Source: Clostridiales bacterium | GTDB taxonomy: Bacteria; Bacillota; Clostridia; Saccharofermentanales; Saccharofermentanaceae | Length of the DNA: 64,000 bases | NCBI GenBank assembly: GCA_017428545.1 | Contig: JAFRQR010000025.1 | Location: 1-64,000 of the forward strand | Reading direction: 5' to 3' | Part shown: positions 43,015-51,680 of the stretch, piece after piece | Position numbering within the stretch: position 1 is the stretch's first letter | How the letters are laid out: each line of letters opens with the position of its first letter | Position numbers and translations under genes: made by a program | Notes under the pieces: generated by a model | What the model was told of the DNA's origin: nothing | Databases searched by the model: none | Seen by the model: only the letters and a program-made list of their open reading frames with translations

Positions 43015-43965
43015 TCAAGAATCGGTCATTAATCGTGCTTCTTCTTTCCTGATCCCCTCAATGATCGTTTCACAGCGGAATTTCAATTCCCGGTACTCTC
43101 TTATCGCCACCTGATCGGGCTTCAGATAAACAGAGTGATCCTGGAATTCCGAAGTAGCTTTGACAGGTGTTCCGTCTTTCAGGATGCGGATCCTTCCGTT
43201 TTTCGCCAGACGCTGTATCCTTCGTTTCATAAACACGGAAACAAACAAGGTGGAAAAAACCGTCAGTGCCAAGATGATACCGATCACGGACAGTATAAAT
43301 GCATCCTCATTCTTAAGCCTCTGATAGTATCCTATATTCCAGCTCCAATCCTCTATGAACCAATGATTGACAGATGCAAGATGAAAAGAGATCGGGATGA
43401 CGATCGCACACCAGATGATCAAACTGATCGGGAATAATATGTATTTGGGGATCGTCCTGATCCTTTTCTCGTTGGCGGCGGGAACATCTTTGACGATCCC
43501 GGATTCGATTTCCGGACCGTATTTCCTTCGAAGTACGGACATTTTAAGCTGATCGTCGCAATACTCCCGGACCAGATCAGTCAGTTTACTTCCTCGCCCA
43601 CCGTTAATCGTCCGGATCTTATCCCAGTCCGGATCGTCTTTGACTTGCCTGATCTGTTCTTCACTGTCACAAGCGGAAATCAGAAGCTGATTTGTGCTGA
43701 CGGCACGTTTTCTGCAAAGAAAGCTGTGTAAATGGAGCATGACATTATCCGGATCTGCTTCCAGAAGACTTCGGATCTTATTTTGTGCCTCATCATATTT
43801 GTGATCAAGCATAAGCCGGTTTACAGAAGCCAGCGATGCAGGCTTGAGATCCTCCTCCGTCACGGAGTAGATCTTGCCGCAGGATTTGCATTCATAAAAC
43901 CCGATGAGTGTATTAAATTCCAGTTTTCCTGCACATGTTGTACAGACTTTATTTTCTTCCATCAT
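43015..43965 (-). CDS. Zinc-ribbon membrane protein with TPR-like region
   Basis: 316 residues. N-terminal zinc ribbon (CTTCAGK, CKSCGK), a TPR-like hairpin (NRLMLDHKYDEAQNKIRSLL) like those of the two TIR proteins, then two membrane helices (YILFPISLIIWCAIVIPISF and DAFILSVIGIILALTVFSTLF) and a basic C-terminal tail. No enzyme domain. It shares its N-terminal design with the TIR proteins and may belong to the same functional set. A TATAAT element lies just upstream. Confidence 0.75.
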   Translation of the reverse strand: MMEENKVCTTCAGKLEFNTLIGFYECKSCGKIYSVTEEDLKPASLASVNRLMLDHKYDEAQNKIRSLLEADPDNVMLHLHSFLCRKRAVSTNQLLISACDSEEQIRQVKDDPDWDKIRTINGGRGSKLTDLVREYCDDQLKMSVLRRKYGPEIESGIVKDVPAANEKRIRTIPKYILFPISLIIWCAIVIPISFHLASVNHWFIEDWSWNIGYYQRLKNEDAFILSVIGIILALTVFSTLFVSVFMKRRIQRLAKNGRIRILKDGTPVKATSEFQDHSVYLKPDQVAIREYRELKFRCETIIEGIRKEEARLMTDS

Positions 43966-44097
43966 TCCAACCCTCTTTTTGACATTATATCATTTGTCAG
44001 ACAAAAAAGAATAATCACCGTTTTTACGCGAAAAGCAACAGCGTGACAGAGAGTAAAAGGACCAGAAATAGTATTGGATGAACGATACGAATAAAAC

Positions 44098-44123
44098 AGA
44101 GGGCGGAACTTCTTCCGCCCTCT
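44098..44123 (-). terminator. Rho-independent terminator after the GT8-PlsC gene
   Basis: A perfect 11-bp stem (arms AGAGGGCGGAA and TTCCGCCCTCT) with a 4-base loop starts directly at the TAA of the GT8-PlsC gene. On the minus strand TGTTTTATT follows; T-rich bases also flank the other side, so it may work in both directions. Confidence 0.85.
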
Positions 44124-45926
44124 TTATTTCAGTGTATCCAGATCCGGCATGTCGATCGTAGTATACTCAAGCGGCATCTGATATTCGCGCTTGTAGATCT
44201 CTTTCCAGACGCGGTAATTCTCTTTTCTGAGTTTATCTGTCTGTTTCTTGTAAGGAAGCGATTTATCCGGGTAGATCGGCTCTGAGATATGTACGGTATA
44301 TTCCTGGATCGGGAATCCGTCTTCCCCGACATTTTCCGTATCTCTCATCGTTATGAAGCACGGAAGTACCGGCACGTCGTTTTTCGCCGAGAATATAAAA
44401 GCACCGTTCTTGAGCGGCTTTGGTTTTCTGTAGTTCCACCACATGCTTTGCTCAGGATATACGAGCACGAAGTGGCCGTTTTTGAGGACCGTGTTCGTCG
44501 CTTCGAAGAACTTTCTCATCGTACGGATATCGGAGGAAAGCGGGAGCGTATTGCAGTTTCGCATCAAAAAGCCGTAAAAGCCCGGGAATGATGTATAGTT
44601 ACCTTCCCGGATGACACGATAGAACGTACGCTTCTTCTGCTTTGCCGCCTCGTATACGAGCTGGATGATAAAGCTGTCGAATGCATTAAAGTGATTACAG
44701 GTAATGACCGCTCCGGATGAAAGGTTCTGGAAATGCTCGATCCCCTTCATGTCCTTGATGATCAGCTGCTTATTCTTAATGAGCTTATCTACGACCTTAT
44801 GTGCCTGAGCAAACGCAACTTTCGTCTTTATCTTTTCGATCGGAGTCTTATGGAGATAATCGATATCATCCGGAAGTAGCGGTTTTGTCGGCGGATCATC
44901 CTCGACATCTTCGAAAAATCTGCCGTCACGCTCGAACTCTTCGATCTTCTTGACGATCTCGACACGATCCTTGGCGCGCTTATCTCGATTCAATCTTTTT
45001 AGATAGTTATCTTCTCTGTTTGTCTCCCGGATCGCAAGTTTGCGAAGATTCTCTCCTCCTTTTTTGTCGCGGGCACGGTCTTCATCGGTGTAGGCATTTA
45101 ATTCCGCTTCGATCTCGGAAAAAACGGGAGTTGCTTTTGCATAGGACATATAGATATCCGCGTGCGGGCAATCATCGTAATGCCAAGGCTTGCAGAACAT
45201 AATATAGTGAATGATCTTCGCTTCTTCGATCGGGTAAGAAATATCCTTGAAAACCTCGGTATTCCATTTTTGGTCCAGGAACTTGACGTGATCTTTCGTG
45301 ATCAGATTGAGGTAATCTTCATCCTGCGTTACGACAAAATCATACGTGTGCAGTTCCTCGAGAAATCGAAGCAGGAGCTGCTTGTCACGGAACTCTTTAC
45401 AGTTGATCAGAAGGATCCCGGCATTAAAGAAATTGTGCCGTGAGATACCCAGGCATTTCTCGACATACTCGCCATACTCATCGATCTGGACCATGACCTG
45501 TTCGTGGCAGGCGCCGAGATAGTGGTCTTCAATATTTTCGTTATACAGTTCACTGATATCGCCCTGTACGATCGTGTCGGAATCAATATAGATGACCTTG
45601 TCGTACTCCGGATGCATGTCGGCGATCAAAAGCCTGTAGTAAGTGGTTTTCGAGTAGTAGTCGCGAAGCGGGAACTCATGCTCGATAAGATTGAGGTTTT
45701 CAGAAACATCCTCAAAGCAGATCTCATATTGGGAAGATAGTTTCATACTGTCGATCTGTTCGCAAAAAGTCTTTTGAGCCTCATCGGAAATGTCCGTGTT
45801 CAGGACATAGATACGGCAAAAGCACCCGGACGAAACATTCTTCAGGAGCGAAGACATCGACACCATACAGTATTTCAGAAAACTCTCATCACATGAATAA
45901 AAAACCGGGATCACAAAATCAGCCAT
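44124..45926 (-). CDS. GT8 glycosyltransferase/PlsC acyltransferase fusion
   Basis: 600 residues. Residues 1 to about 290 are a family 8 glycosyltransferase: PVFYSCDESFLKYCMVSMSSLL, the metal-binding IYIDSDTIV (D-x-D) and FFNAGILLIN. After a charged helical linker, residues about 375-600 are a PlsC-type acyltransferase with ITCNHFNAFDSF (H-x4-D) and VYPEQSMW as the phosphate-binding segment. A sugar-adding and an acyl-adding enzyme in one chain points to glycolipid synthesis at the membrane. Overlaps the upstream GT8 gene by 8 bases; ends in a strong terminator. Confidence 0.87.
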   Translation of the reverse strand: MADFVIPVFYSCDESFLKYCMVSMSSLLKNVSSGCFCRIYVLNTDISDEAQKTFCEQIDSMKLSSQYEICFEDVSENLNLIEHEFPLRDYYSKTTYYRLLIADMHPEYDKVIYIDSDTIVQGDISELYNENIEDHYLGACHEQVMVQIDEYGEYVEKCLGISRHNFFNAGILLINCKEFRDKQLLLRFLEELHTYDFVVTQDEDYLNLITKDHVKFLDQKWNTEVFKDISYPIEEAKIIHYIMFCKPWHYDDCPHADIYMSYAKATPVFSEIEAELNAYTDEDRARDKKGGENLRKLAIRETNREDNYLKRLNRDKRAKDRVEIVKKIEEFERDGRFFEDVEDDPPTKPLLPDDIDYLHKTPIEKIKTKVAFAQAHKVVDKLIKNKQLIIKDMKGIEHFQNLSSGAVITCNHFNAFDSFIIQLVYEAAKQKKRTFYRVIREGNYTSFPGFYGFLMRNCNTLPLSSDIRTMRKFFEATNTVLKNGHFVLVYPEQSMWWNYRKPKPLKNGAFIFSAKNDVPVLPCFITMRDTENVGEDGFPIQEYTVHISEPIYPDKSLPYKKQTDKLRKENYRVWKEIYKREYQMPLEYTTIDMPDLDTLK

Positions 45927-46755
45927 TCAGATCCTCCTTGTAATCGGATAAAATTCTACGATATTCATCGTATATATCGTCAAACTGGTGGTAACGGAAA
46001 GTCTTATGGACTTTGTCGATATGCCACTGTTTGATATTTTCGGTATGTGGGTAAGGCAGGTAAAACAGCCTTTTCGAAAAGTGCCTGACGACAGTGTGCT
46101 TATGAAGGAACTTCTGATCGTTGAATCTCTGCTTGAGCACCTTCTTTTTTGTCGTCGAACGGATCAGCGCACTCTGGTCGGCAAAGACAAGTTTCTTCTT
46201 TTTGATCCATGCTCTCGCCTTATCAAAAAGCGCCGTCTCCCTGGCCTTTTTCATATTGAAAAGCAGAACGCCTGCATTGATATAGTGCGGATGGATCAGG
46301 TATTTTCCGTAGTGGTCCGGGCATGCGGCGTATTCCACTTCCGATACATCCATATCGTAAAGCAGGTGCACATCACGGTTGAACATGATATCCGCATCCA
46401 GATACAAAAGCTTATCCGGGATCTCAGGCACCATGTCTGCAAAAAGGCGGATCAGTGTATACGGCGAGCAGTATGCCGTCTCGTTCGGACATCCGGAGAA
46501 ATGTTCTTTATAAAAGCCGCTGACATCAATTACGGTCAGTTCATTTCCGTCGTTATAGCGTTTGATCGTTTCACGGAAGATCTTTTCCTGAATGGGTTTA
46601 AGCGGAATGTAATTCTCCTTGACGGAGGTAAGGTCCATCGTAAACACAAAGAAGTGGAACGGTTCTTGCGAATCGGTTCTCATCATCATCGAGAGTGCAC
46701 AGGTGAGCATCCCGTCAAAAACACCGGCATTTCCGCAGAAAAGAACGTTAAGCAT
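45919..46755 (-). CDS. GT8 family glycosyltransferase
   Basis: 278 residues. Nucleotide-sugar start NVLFCGNAGVFDGMLTCALSM, metal-binding LYLDADIMFN (D-x-D), and YINAGVLLFNMKKARE, as in GT8 retaining galactosyl/glucosyltransferases, with a late HTVVRHFS. It overlaps the PlsC gene upstream and the fusion gene downstream by 8 bases each, so all three are made together. Confidence 0.88.
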   Translation of the reverse strand: MLNVLFCGNAGVFDGMLTCALSMMMRTDSQEPFHFFVFTMDLTSVKENYIPLKPIQEKIFRETIKRYNDGNELTVIDVSGFYKEHFSGCPNETAYCSPYTLIRLFADMVPEIPDKLLYLDADIMFNRDVHLLYDMDVSEVEYAACPDHYGKYLIHPHYINAGVLLFNMKKARETALFDKARAWIKKKKLVFADQSALIRSTTKKKVLKQRFNDQKFLHKHTVVRHFSKRLFYLPYPHTENIKQWHIDKVHKTFRYHQFDDIYDEYRRILSDYKEDLNG

Positions 46756-47536
46756 GGGCCGCCTCTTTTCTGACGTACCGGATCACTTCAACGTCTGATT
46801 TTTTCGAAAGTTCGACCATATGGTCATATACCTGATCCCGAAGCGTTTTCTGCCTGATATGGATATCCTTCTCCCCTTCCGGCGCAAAGAAAGGCCCATC
46901 GATATAGGTGATCATCTTCGGTCTCTTTCTGAATCGTCTCTTATGGTAGGTATTCACAAAACAGAAAGAAGGCACTCCGATCTCACAAGGATACCGGAAA
47001 GAGGTATCAAGAAACGGACGGATCTTCGTATAATACGGCCAGATATGGGCTTCCGGATAGATTACGACCGGATGTCCTTCCGAGATACGGTTCCTGATCG
47101 CAGAAAGAAAATTCTTATATGCACTCATTCCATCCGGGATCGGAAGGCCGCCGAGAGCAGGTGTCCACTTGCCGAATACGGGAACATTGAGGTTATTCGG
47201 ATGCACGATGATAAAAGTACTTGTCGGCCACGGAAGTCTCGTCTGAAGTGTCGCATCCCCAAACGGCTGCGTATGATTTCCGTAAAGGAAATACCCTTTT
47301 TTCTTGTACTGTTTCAGTTTTTCCTTGCCGACGATCTTCTGTCCGAAGATCACGCGTCCGTAAAAAACTACGATCGGATACATCACGATGCGATAAAGGA
47401 AGAATCGGGAAAGACGCTTGGATAGTGCTTTTCGCTCATAATCATAAGAGCCGTCGATCTTCGGCGGTTCTGTCTCGAAGGTCGAAAACTCGTCATTGAG
47501 CTCGTCTGAGTAATAGATTACTCTTCTCTTTTCCAT
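46748..47536 (-). CDS. PlsC-type 1-acylglycerol-phosphate acyltransferase homologue
   Basis: About 262 residues from ATG 47536; a TTG at 47587 with AGGGGTG upstream would add 17 residues, so the start is uncertain. The catalytic motif GNHTQPFGD (H-x4-D), GGLPIPDG and VVIYPEAHIWPYY are the blocks I-III of glycerolipid acyltransferases. It is the first gene of the overlapping PlsC/GT8/GT8-PlsC operon and probably makes or remodels a lipid that the next two enzymes glycosylate. Confidence 0.82.
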   Translation of the reverse strand: MEKRRVIYYSDELNDEFSTFETEPPKIDGSYDYERKALSKRLSRFFLYRIVMYPIVVFYGRVIFGQKIVGKEKLKQYKKKGYFLYGNHTQPFGDATLQTRLPWPTSTFIIVHPNNLNVPVFGKWTPALGGLPIPDGMSAYKNFLSAIRNRISEGHPVVIYPEAHIWPYYTKIRPFLDTSFRYPCEIGVPSFCFVNTYHKRRFRKRPKMITYIDGPFFAPEGEKDIHIRQKTLRDQVYDHMVELSKKSDVEVIRYVRKEAAHA

Positions 47537-47617
47537 CCCCTGATTACTGTTCCTTTCCGTTTTCGGGACAAACAAAAAAAGGCACAAGTCACCCCTGTGT
47601 TTTCATCCCCAAAGGCA

Positions 47618-47647
47618 ATTATACCTATTAAAACAAAACTGTGTCAA
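47618..47647 (-). promoter_or_regulatory. Near-consensus promoter of the PlsC/GT8 operon
   Basis: On the minus strand TTGACA (47642-47647) and TATAAT (47618-47623) are separated by 18 bases. Both hexamers match the housekeeping consensus exactly. Confidence 0.8.
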
Positions 47648-47666
47648 TTTAGACCGGGGTTTTTCG

Positions 47667-47675
47667 TGCTATAAT
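47667..47675 (+). promoter_or_regulatory. Extended -10 promoter of the cNMP-binding gene
   Basis: TGCTATAAT, an extended -10 (TG-N-TATAAT) without a clear -35. It overlaps the far-upstream ATG at 47674, which supports the later start at 47719. Confidence 0.6.
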
Positions 47676-47718
47676 GATGGAGGGAATGAAAAAACGATTC
47701 ACAGGGGGTGGATTTTAT

Positions 47719-48612
47719 ATGAGTTTACAGGAAAAGATCTATAAAAACGGCGAAGAGATCATCAAAGAGGGCGACATCGGCAAGAGTTTCTTCCTTCTGA
47801 CCGAGGGAAAAGCAGGCGTCTATTCCAACTATGAAAAGAACAATCCTTTCCGCATCGCCGTGATCGAGCCGGGCGAATATTTCGGCGAGATGGCGATCCT
47901 GGAGGCATATCCGAGAAGTGCCAGTGTCATCGCCATCGGAAACGTCCATGCCATCGAGATCCCCGCAGGCGAGATGAACTTATTCTTTGAGGAGAACCCC
48001 GAGCAGGTCCTCGAGCTTATCACACACCTCGGAAACAGGATCCTGGCCATGACCGACGATTATAACGAATCCCAGAAGCTTCTCAAGGAAGTCCGCGCTT
48101 CGGAGTCGGATACCAAGAGCGAATCTTTCTTCTCTAAGATCAAGAAGCATATCAGCCTTTATCAGTCCAATAAGAATTCCCTTACGGAGCCCAATGCGGA
48201 TGCACTTCGTGCCGATCTTTCCGCTTCCGGCGAGACTGATTCTTTCCAAAAAGGCACCGTGATCTTTAAAGAAGGCGATGAAGGCGATTGCATGTTCCTG
48301 CTTCGAAACGGATCCGTAGGCCTTTATAACGGCTATGGCACTTCTGAATCATTAAAGTCAGCTGAGCTTGAAGCCGTATCCGTATTCGGCGAAGACGGGC
48401 TGACATCTTCAGATGGTCGAAGCGTGACTGCAGTAGCAGAATCTGACAGCACTCGTGTCGAGGTCATTTACAAAGAAGATCTGGACGATATCGTTTCCGG
48501 ATCTCCCGCTAAGGTCAATCTGATCCTGCGCTGCCTGTCCTATCGTTTAAGACGCTTGAATATCGATTTTCTCAAGAACTGCAAAGAGATCACTGAGACT
48601 TACAACAAGTAA
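47719..48612 (+). CDS. Protein with two cyclic-nucleotide-binding domains
   Basis: About 297 residues from ATG 47719 (GGGGGTGG 7 bases upstream). The first cNMP domain (about residues 5-120) is complete, with YFGEMAILEAYPRSASV, the phosphate-binding cassette including the conserved Arg. The second (about 185-290) is degenerate: VFGEDGLTSSDGRSVTAVAE lacks the P-R-S-A core. There is no DNA-binding or kinase domain, so it looks like a sensor or adaptor. Divergent from the lipid operon. Confidence 0.85.
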   Translation: MSLQEKIYKNGEEIIKEGDIGKSFFLLTEGKAGVYSNYEKNNPFRIAVIEPGEYFGEMAILEAYPRSASVIAIGNVHAIEIPAGEMNLFFEENPEQVLELITHLGNRILAMTDDYNESQKLLKEVRASESDTKSESFFSKIKKHISLYQSNKNSLTEPNADALRADLSASGETDSFQKGTVIFKEGDEGDCMFLLRNGSVGLYNGYGTSESLKSAELEAVSVFGEDGLTSSDGRSVTAVAESDSTRVEVIYKEDLDDIVSGSPAKVNLILRCLSYRLRRLNIDFLKNCKEITETYNK

Positions 48613-48639
48613 TGCTCTGTCTCAACAGAAAGAGTATAG

Positions 48640-49242
48640 TTATTGATTCAGTTCACTGATGCGGTCGATCACTTTTCCATAATCGCCTTTGAAGCAGAAG
48701 GTATTCATACCGGCTTTCGCCGCGCCGTCTGCATTCTCCTGACGGTCATCGACGAACAGGCACTCTTCCGCCTTTAATCCGTACTTGGAAAGGAATGTCT
48801 CATAGATTATTTGATCCGGCTTGAGCATGAGGTAATCTGAAGAAACAAATACGCCATCGAAGAAATCCAAAGGCAGGAACTTCGGAAAATACGTGTAAAA
48901 CAGGTCACTGGCATTGGACAGCACGTAGATCCGAAGGCCTGCCTTTTTCACGTTCTCACAAAACTCCCGGGCACCTTCCAGCGGATCCATGCAGATATCC
49001 CATTCATTACAGCAGCGGCGGAGCGCCTCATGGTACTTTTCCGGGACTCTTCCCTTCACCAGATCAAATCTGTCTTTGTCCTTGATATCGCCGCGGTCGC
49101 CCAACTGCCATTCGGGACCGTTGAACAGTTCTTTTCGGATCACGGCCTTCTCCTCATCTGAGGAACAGAACTGATCCATAACAAATTCCGGATCAAAATC
49201 CAAAAGCACATTTCCCATATCAAGTACGACGTTTTTAATCAT
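48640..49242 (-). CDS. HAD family phosphatase, subclass IA
   Basis: 200 residues: nucleophile motif VVLDMGNVLLDFD (D8 and the N-V-L variant of YihX-like proteins), YVLSNAS, a Lys in LKPDQIIYETF, and FVDDRQEN (acid pair). The cap is a small helical insertion after motif I. YihX relatives dephosphorylate sugar phosphates such as alpha-glucose-1-phosphate. Converges with the cNMP gene 27 bases away. Confidence 0.9.
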   Translation of the reverse strand: MIKNVVLDMGNVLLDFDPEFVMDQFCSSDEEKAVIRKELFNGPEWQLGDRGDIKDKDRFDLVKGRVPEKYHEALRRCCNEWDICMDPLEGAREFCENVKKAGLRIYVLSNASDLFYTYFPKFLPLDFFDGVFVSSDYLMLKPDQIIYETFLSKYGLKAEECLFVDDRQENADGAAKAGMNTFCFKGDYGKVIDRISELNQ

Positions 49243-49361
49243 ATATAGTCACCTTTCGGTTATTTCATTTAACGCAATAGTTATATCATAATTCAGACGA
49301 TACTGTCGATGAAATGAGAAGCTGCATGTCCTGCGCACACAGAGGGTCATGAAGAAAAGAA

Positions 49362-49390
49362 AAAAGGAGCCATAGGATATGGCTCCTTTT
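49362..49390 (-). terminator. Rho-independent terminator of the PEBP lipoprotein gene
   Basis: A perfect 12-bp stem (arms AAAAGGAGCCAT and ATGGCTCCTTTT) with a 5-base loop; on the minus strand TTCTTTTCTTC follows. It begins 20 bases beyond the stop at 49411. Confidence 0.9.
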
Positions 49391-49410
49391 CTTCGGCATC
49401 TCTTTGGGGT

Positions 49411-50571
49411 TTAATCCTGATGCGTGTAGTTCCCGTCCAGACGGCCGTAGGCGATCACGTTTCCGGTGTTACCGTCTTTATCTTCATCAAGTCCCTTGAA
49501 GATCTTGTCGGTCGAGTTATTTCCCGCGTCAAAGAAGAAATCTTCTTTACTCATTTCGCCCTTAAGCGCAAATACGAAGATGGAATATGTGTGCGTGCCG
49601 GAAGGCGGATACGGTCCGACATACTGCGCTCCCCGCTCTCCTTTTCCAAAAGCACCTTCCGAAAGATGTGTTTCCGTTGTATATACATCCATGTGCAGCC
49701 ACGAGCCGTCGAGCATGATGACGACGTAGTTTGTCGCGCCTTCCACTTCTTCCCAGGACAGCTCCGGAGAAATGTTTTCGCCGTATTTCGTGTTAGTGAT
49801 CTTCGCATCCCATTTGCCGTCGGTAACATTGGGGGAAGCAACCTCAAATCTCGGAAGATTGTCGAAAGATACCATATCGATATATGTGTCAGATTCTGCC
49901 CGGATCCTGTCTTCCAAGCTCGGAACAAAAGCAAGATATTCGTCTTTTGTTCCCTGTCTGACATCCGAAGGAACGAACAGCGTTTCCTCCCCGTTCCCGC
50001 AATCGACGATGCTACGTGACGAGCCGTCCTCATAAACGACACAGTCCTTTATTTTGATATCTTTCAGATAGATCTTTTCTCCTTCACATTCAACGATAAT
50101 ATTCCCGTGCATACTCAGTACCACGCGAAGTACCGGTGTTCCGTCAGGATCTTTTTCCACTTTGAAATCCGTGCTGAAAAGGTCATCGGAAAAGTTCAGG
50201 CAGAACGTTGCTTTTTTACCGGAATAGGAATCATCCAGATAAGTAAACATGGATGCTGCATCGTCTGTTTCCATAAACCATACCGTATTCAGGATGATAA
50301 AATCCTCGGGCGGATTCCAGTTTACGATCTCGGAACTTTCGACTTCCCATTGCCCGTCTTTTTCCATTTGGACATAGGTGACCTTCTTCTCAATTACTTG
50401 CGGCATGATGCCATCCGTCACATGAACGACTTCATTTTCGGTTTTATGCTGCACCTCAAAGGTGTTTTCCGTTTCCGCCTGTGATTCTCCGGAATCATTT
50501 TTCTTTCCGCATCCGCTTACCATGCCCAAGATGAGTATGCCGGAAATGAATGAAGCAAGTAGTTTTTTCAT
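49411..50571 (-). CDS. Lipoprotein with C-terminal PEBP (YbhB-like) domain
   Basis: 386 residues. Signal peptide with lipobox MVSGC (C21). Residues about 40-240 are an unrecognised domain with WFMETDDAASMFTYL. Residues about 250-386 match the phosphatidylethanolamine-binding/YbhB family: YGENISPELSW, HMDVYTT, and YVGPYPPSGTHTYSIFVFAL. YbhB-like proteins bind small anions or lipids but bacterial roles are unclear. The fusion to a lipoprotein N-terminal domain is unusual for the family. It ends in a strong terminator. Confidence 0.82.
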   Translation of the reverse strand: MKKLLASFISGILILGMVSGCGKKNDSGESQAETENTFEVQHKTENEVVHVTDGIMPQVIEKKVTYVQMEKDGQWEVESSEIVNWNPPEDFIILNTVWFMETDDAASMFTYLDDSYSGKKATFCLNFSDDLFSTDFKVEKDPDGTPVLRVVLSMHGNIIVECEGEKIYLKDIKIKDCVVYEDGSSRSIVDCGNGEETLFVPSDVRQGTKDEYLAFVPSLEDRIRAESDTYIDMVSFDNLPRFEVASPNVTDGKWDAKITNTKYGENISPELSWEEVEGATNYVVIMLDGSWLHMDVYTTETHLSEGAFGKGERGAQYVGPYPPSGTHTYSIFVFALKGEMSKEDFFFDAGNNSTDKIFKGLDEDKDGNTGNVIAYGRLDGNYTHQD

Positions 50572-50657
50572 ATCTTCGCCCTCCCTTTCGTCTTAAAAAG
50601 AGCATATCTTTTCAAGGATAAGAGAAGTTAGAAACATGAGCACAAAAACAAGGATTA

Positions 50658-51665
50658 TCAGCACAATCCTTTCATGTTTTTCCGAAAATCCGAAGGCGTC
50701 ATGCCGGTATGTTTTTTGAAGACCTTGGAAAAATAGTTCGTATCACTGTATCCGCAATTAACACTGATTTCACTTACAGGTTCGTCGGAATACTGAAGGC
50801 CACTCTTCGCGACTCCGATACGAAGATGCTCGAGATAGCTCATGCAGGACATGTCCAGTTCTTTGTTAAATGCGTCGTTAAGGGTGTTCTTATTGACCGA
50901 GAACTCTTTAAGGACAGAATCCAGCGTGATCTCTTCCGAGATATTTTCCCAAAGATAACGGGCGACATTTGCAACAAACGGATCCCTGTAGACCTCATAC
51001 TGACGGTAGGGTCTATAGAAGTCGGCCACCGACAAAAAGAGTGTCGAACACAGAAAATGCCTGGCACGAAGGATCCAGAAATTGTCCGGCTGCTCCTGGA
51101 TATCGTAGGCGATGCTGCAAGTAAGACCTCGAAGAGAATCATAGACCTGCCGCATCAGTGAGTAGTAGACGATATTGCGGTCAGGACGGATAAAATCCAA
51201 AAGCAGAAGCGCATCCTGATACACCATCTTGCTTGTGAAACAATCTTCGAACTTCGTATCTTCAAACGAAGCGATCTTCAGTCTCTCCTCGTAGGTCATC
51301 TCACCGGTGCTTTTGACGGCGCTCAAAAACTTATCGAATTTCCCGGAATTGATCGCATCAATGGTAAACTCTTCACGGATCACGGAAGGTTTGAAAAAGG
51401 TCGTCCTCGCTTTGATGCCGTTTTCGGAAACGACTTTAAACTCGGCTTTTTCATTCAGCGCGATTCCTGCCGGAGCAACGACGACTCTGTATTTTCCGTC
51501 CTCTTCCACGACAAAGGATCCTTCATCAACGAGTACCAGTTTATAGGTCGAGCGGTCATTGATGTTTTTTGAAAAGCCGACGGTCTTCTCGTGGAAGATA
51601 TCGATAGTGCAGTCCATGCCGGGACGTTTACTTCTTGTTACCAATTCCGTTTTCGATCCACTCAT
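50658..51665 (-). CDS. AraC family transcriptional regulator
   Basis: About 335 residues from ATG 51665 (GGAG 8 bases upstream). The N-terminal part looks like a cupin-type sensor (KYRVVVAPAGIALNEKAEF); the C-terminus has the two AraC helix-turn-helix units, LDSVLKEFSVNKNTLNDAFNKEL and ISVNCGYSDTNYFSKVFKKHTG. It starts 16 bases after the aldo/keto reductase stop and could regulate it. Ligand unknown. Confidence 0.87.
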   Translation of the reverse strand: MSGSKTELVTRSKRPGMDCTIDIFHEKTVGFSKNINDRSTYKLVLVDEGSFVVEEDGKYRVVVAPAGIALNEKAEFKVVSENGIKARTTFFKPSVIREEFTIDAINSGKFDKFLSAVKSTGEMTYEERLKIASFEDTKFEDCFTSKMVYQDALLLLDFIRPDRNIVYYSLMRQVYDSLRGLTCSIAYDIQEQPDNFWILRARHFLCSTLFLSVADFYRPYRQYEVYRDPFVANVARYLWENISEEITLDSVLKEFSVNKNTLNDAFNKELDMSCMSYLEHLRIGVAKSGLQYSDEPVSEISVNCGYSDTNYFSKVFKKHTGMTPSDFRKNMKGLC

Positions 51666-51680
51666 TTCCGTCTCTCCCAA

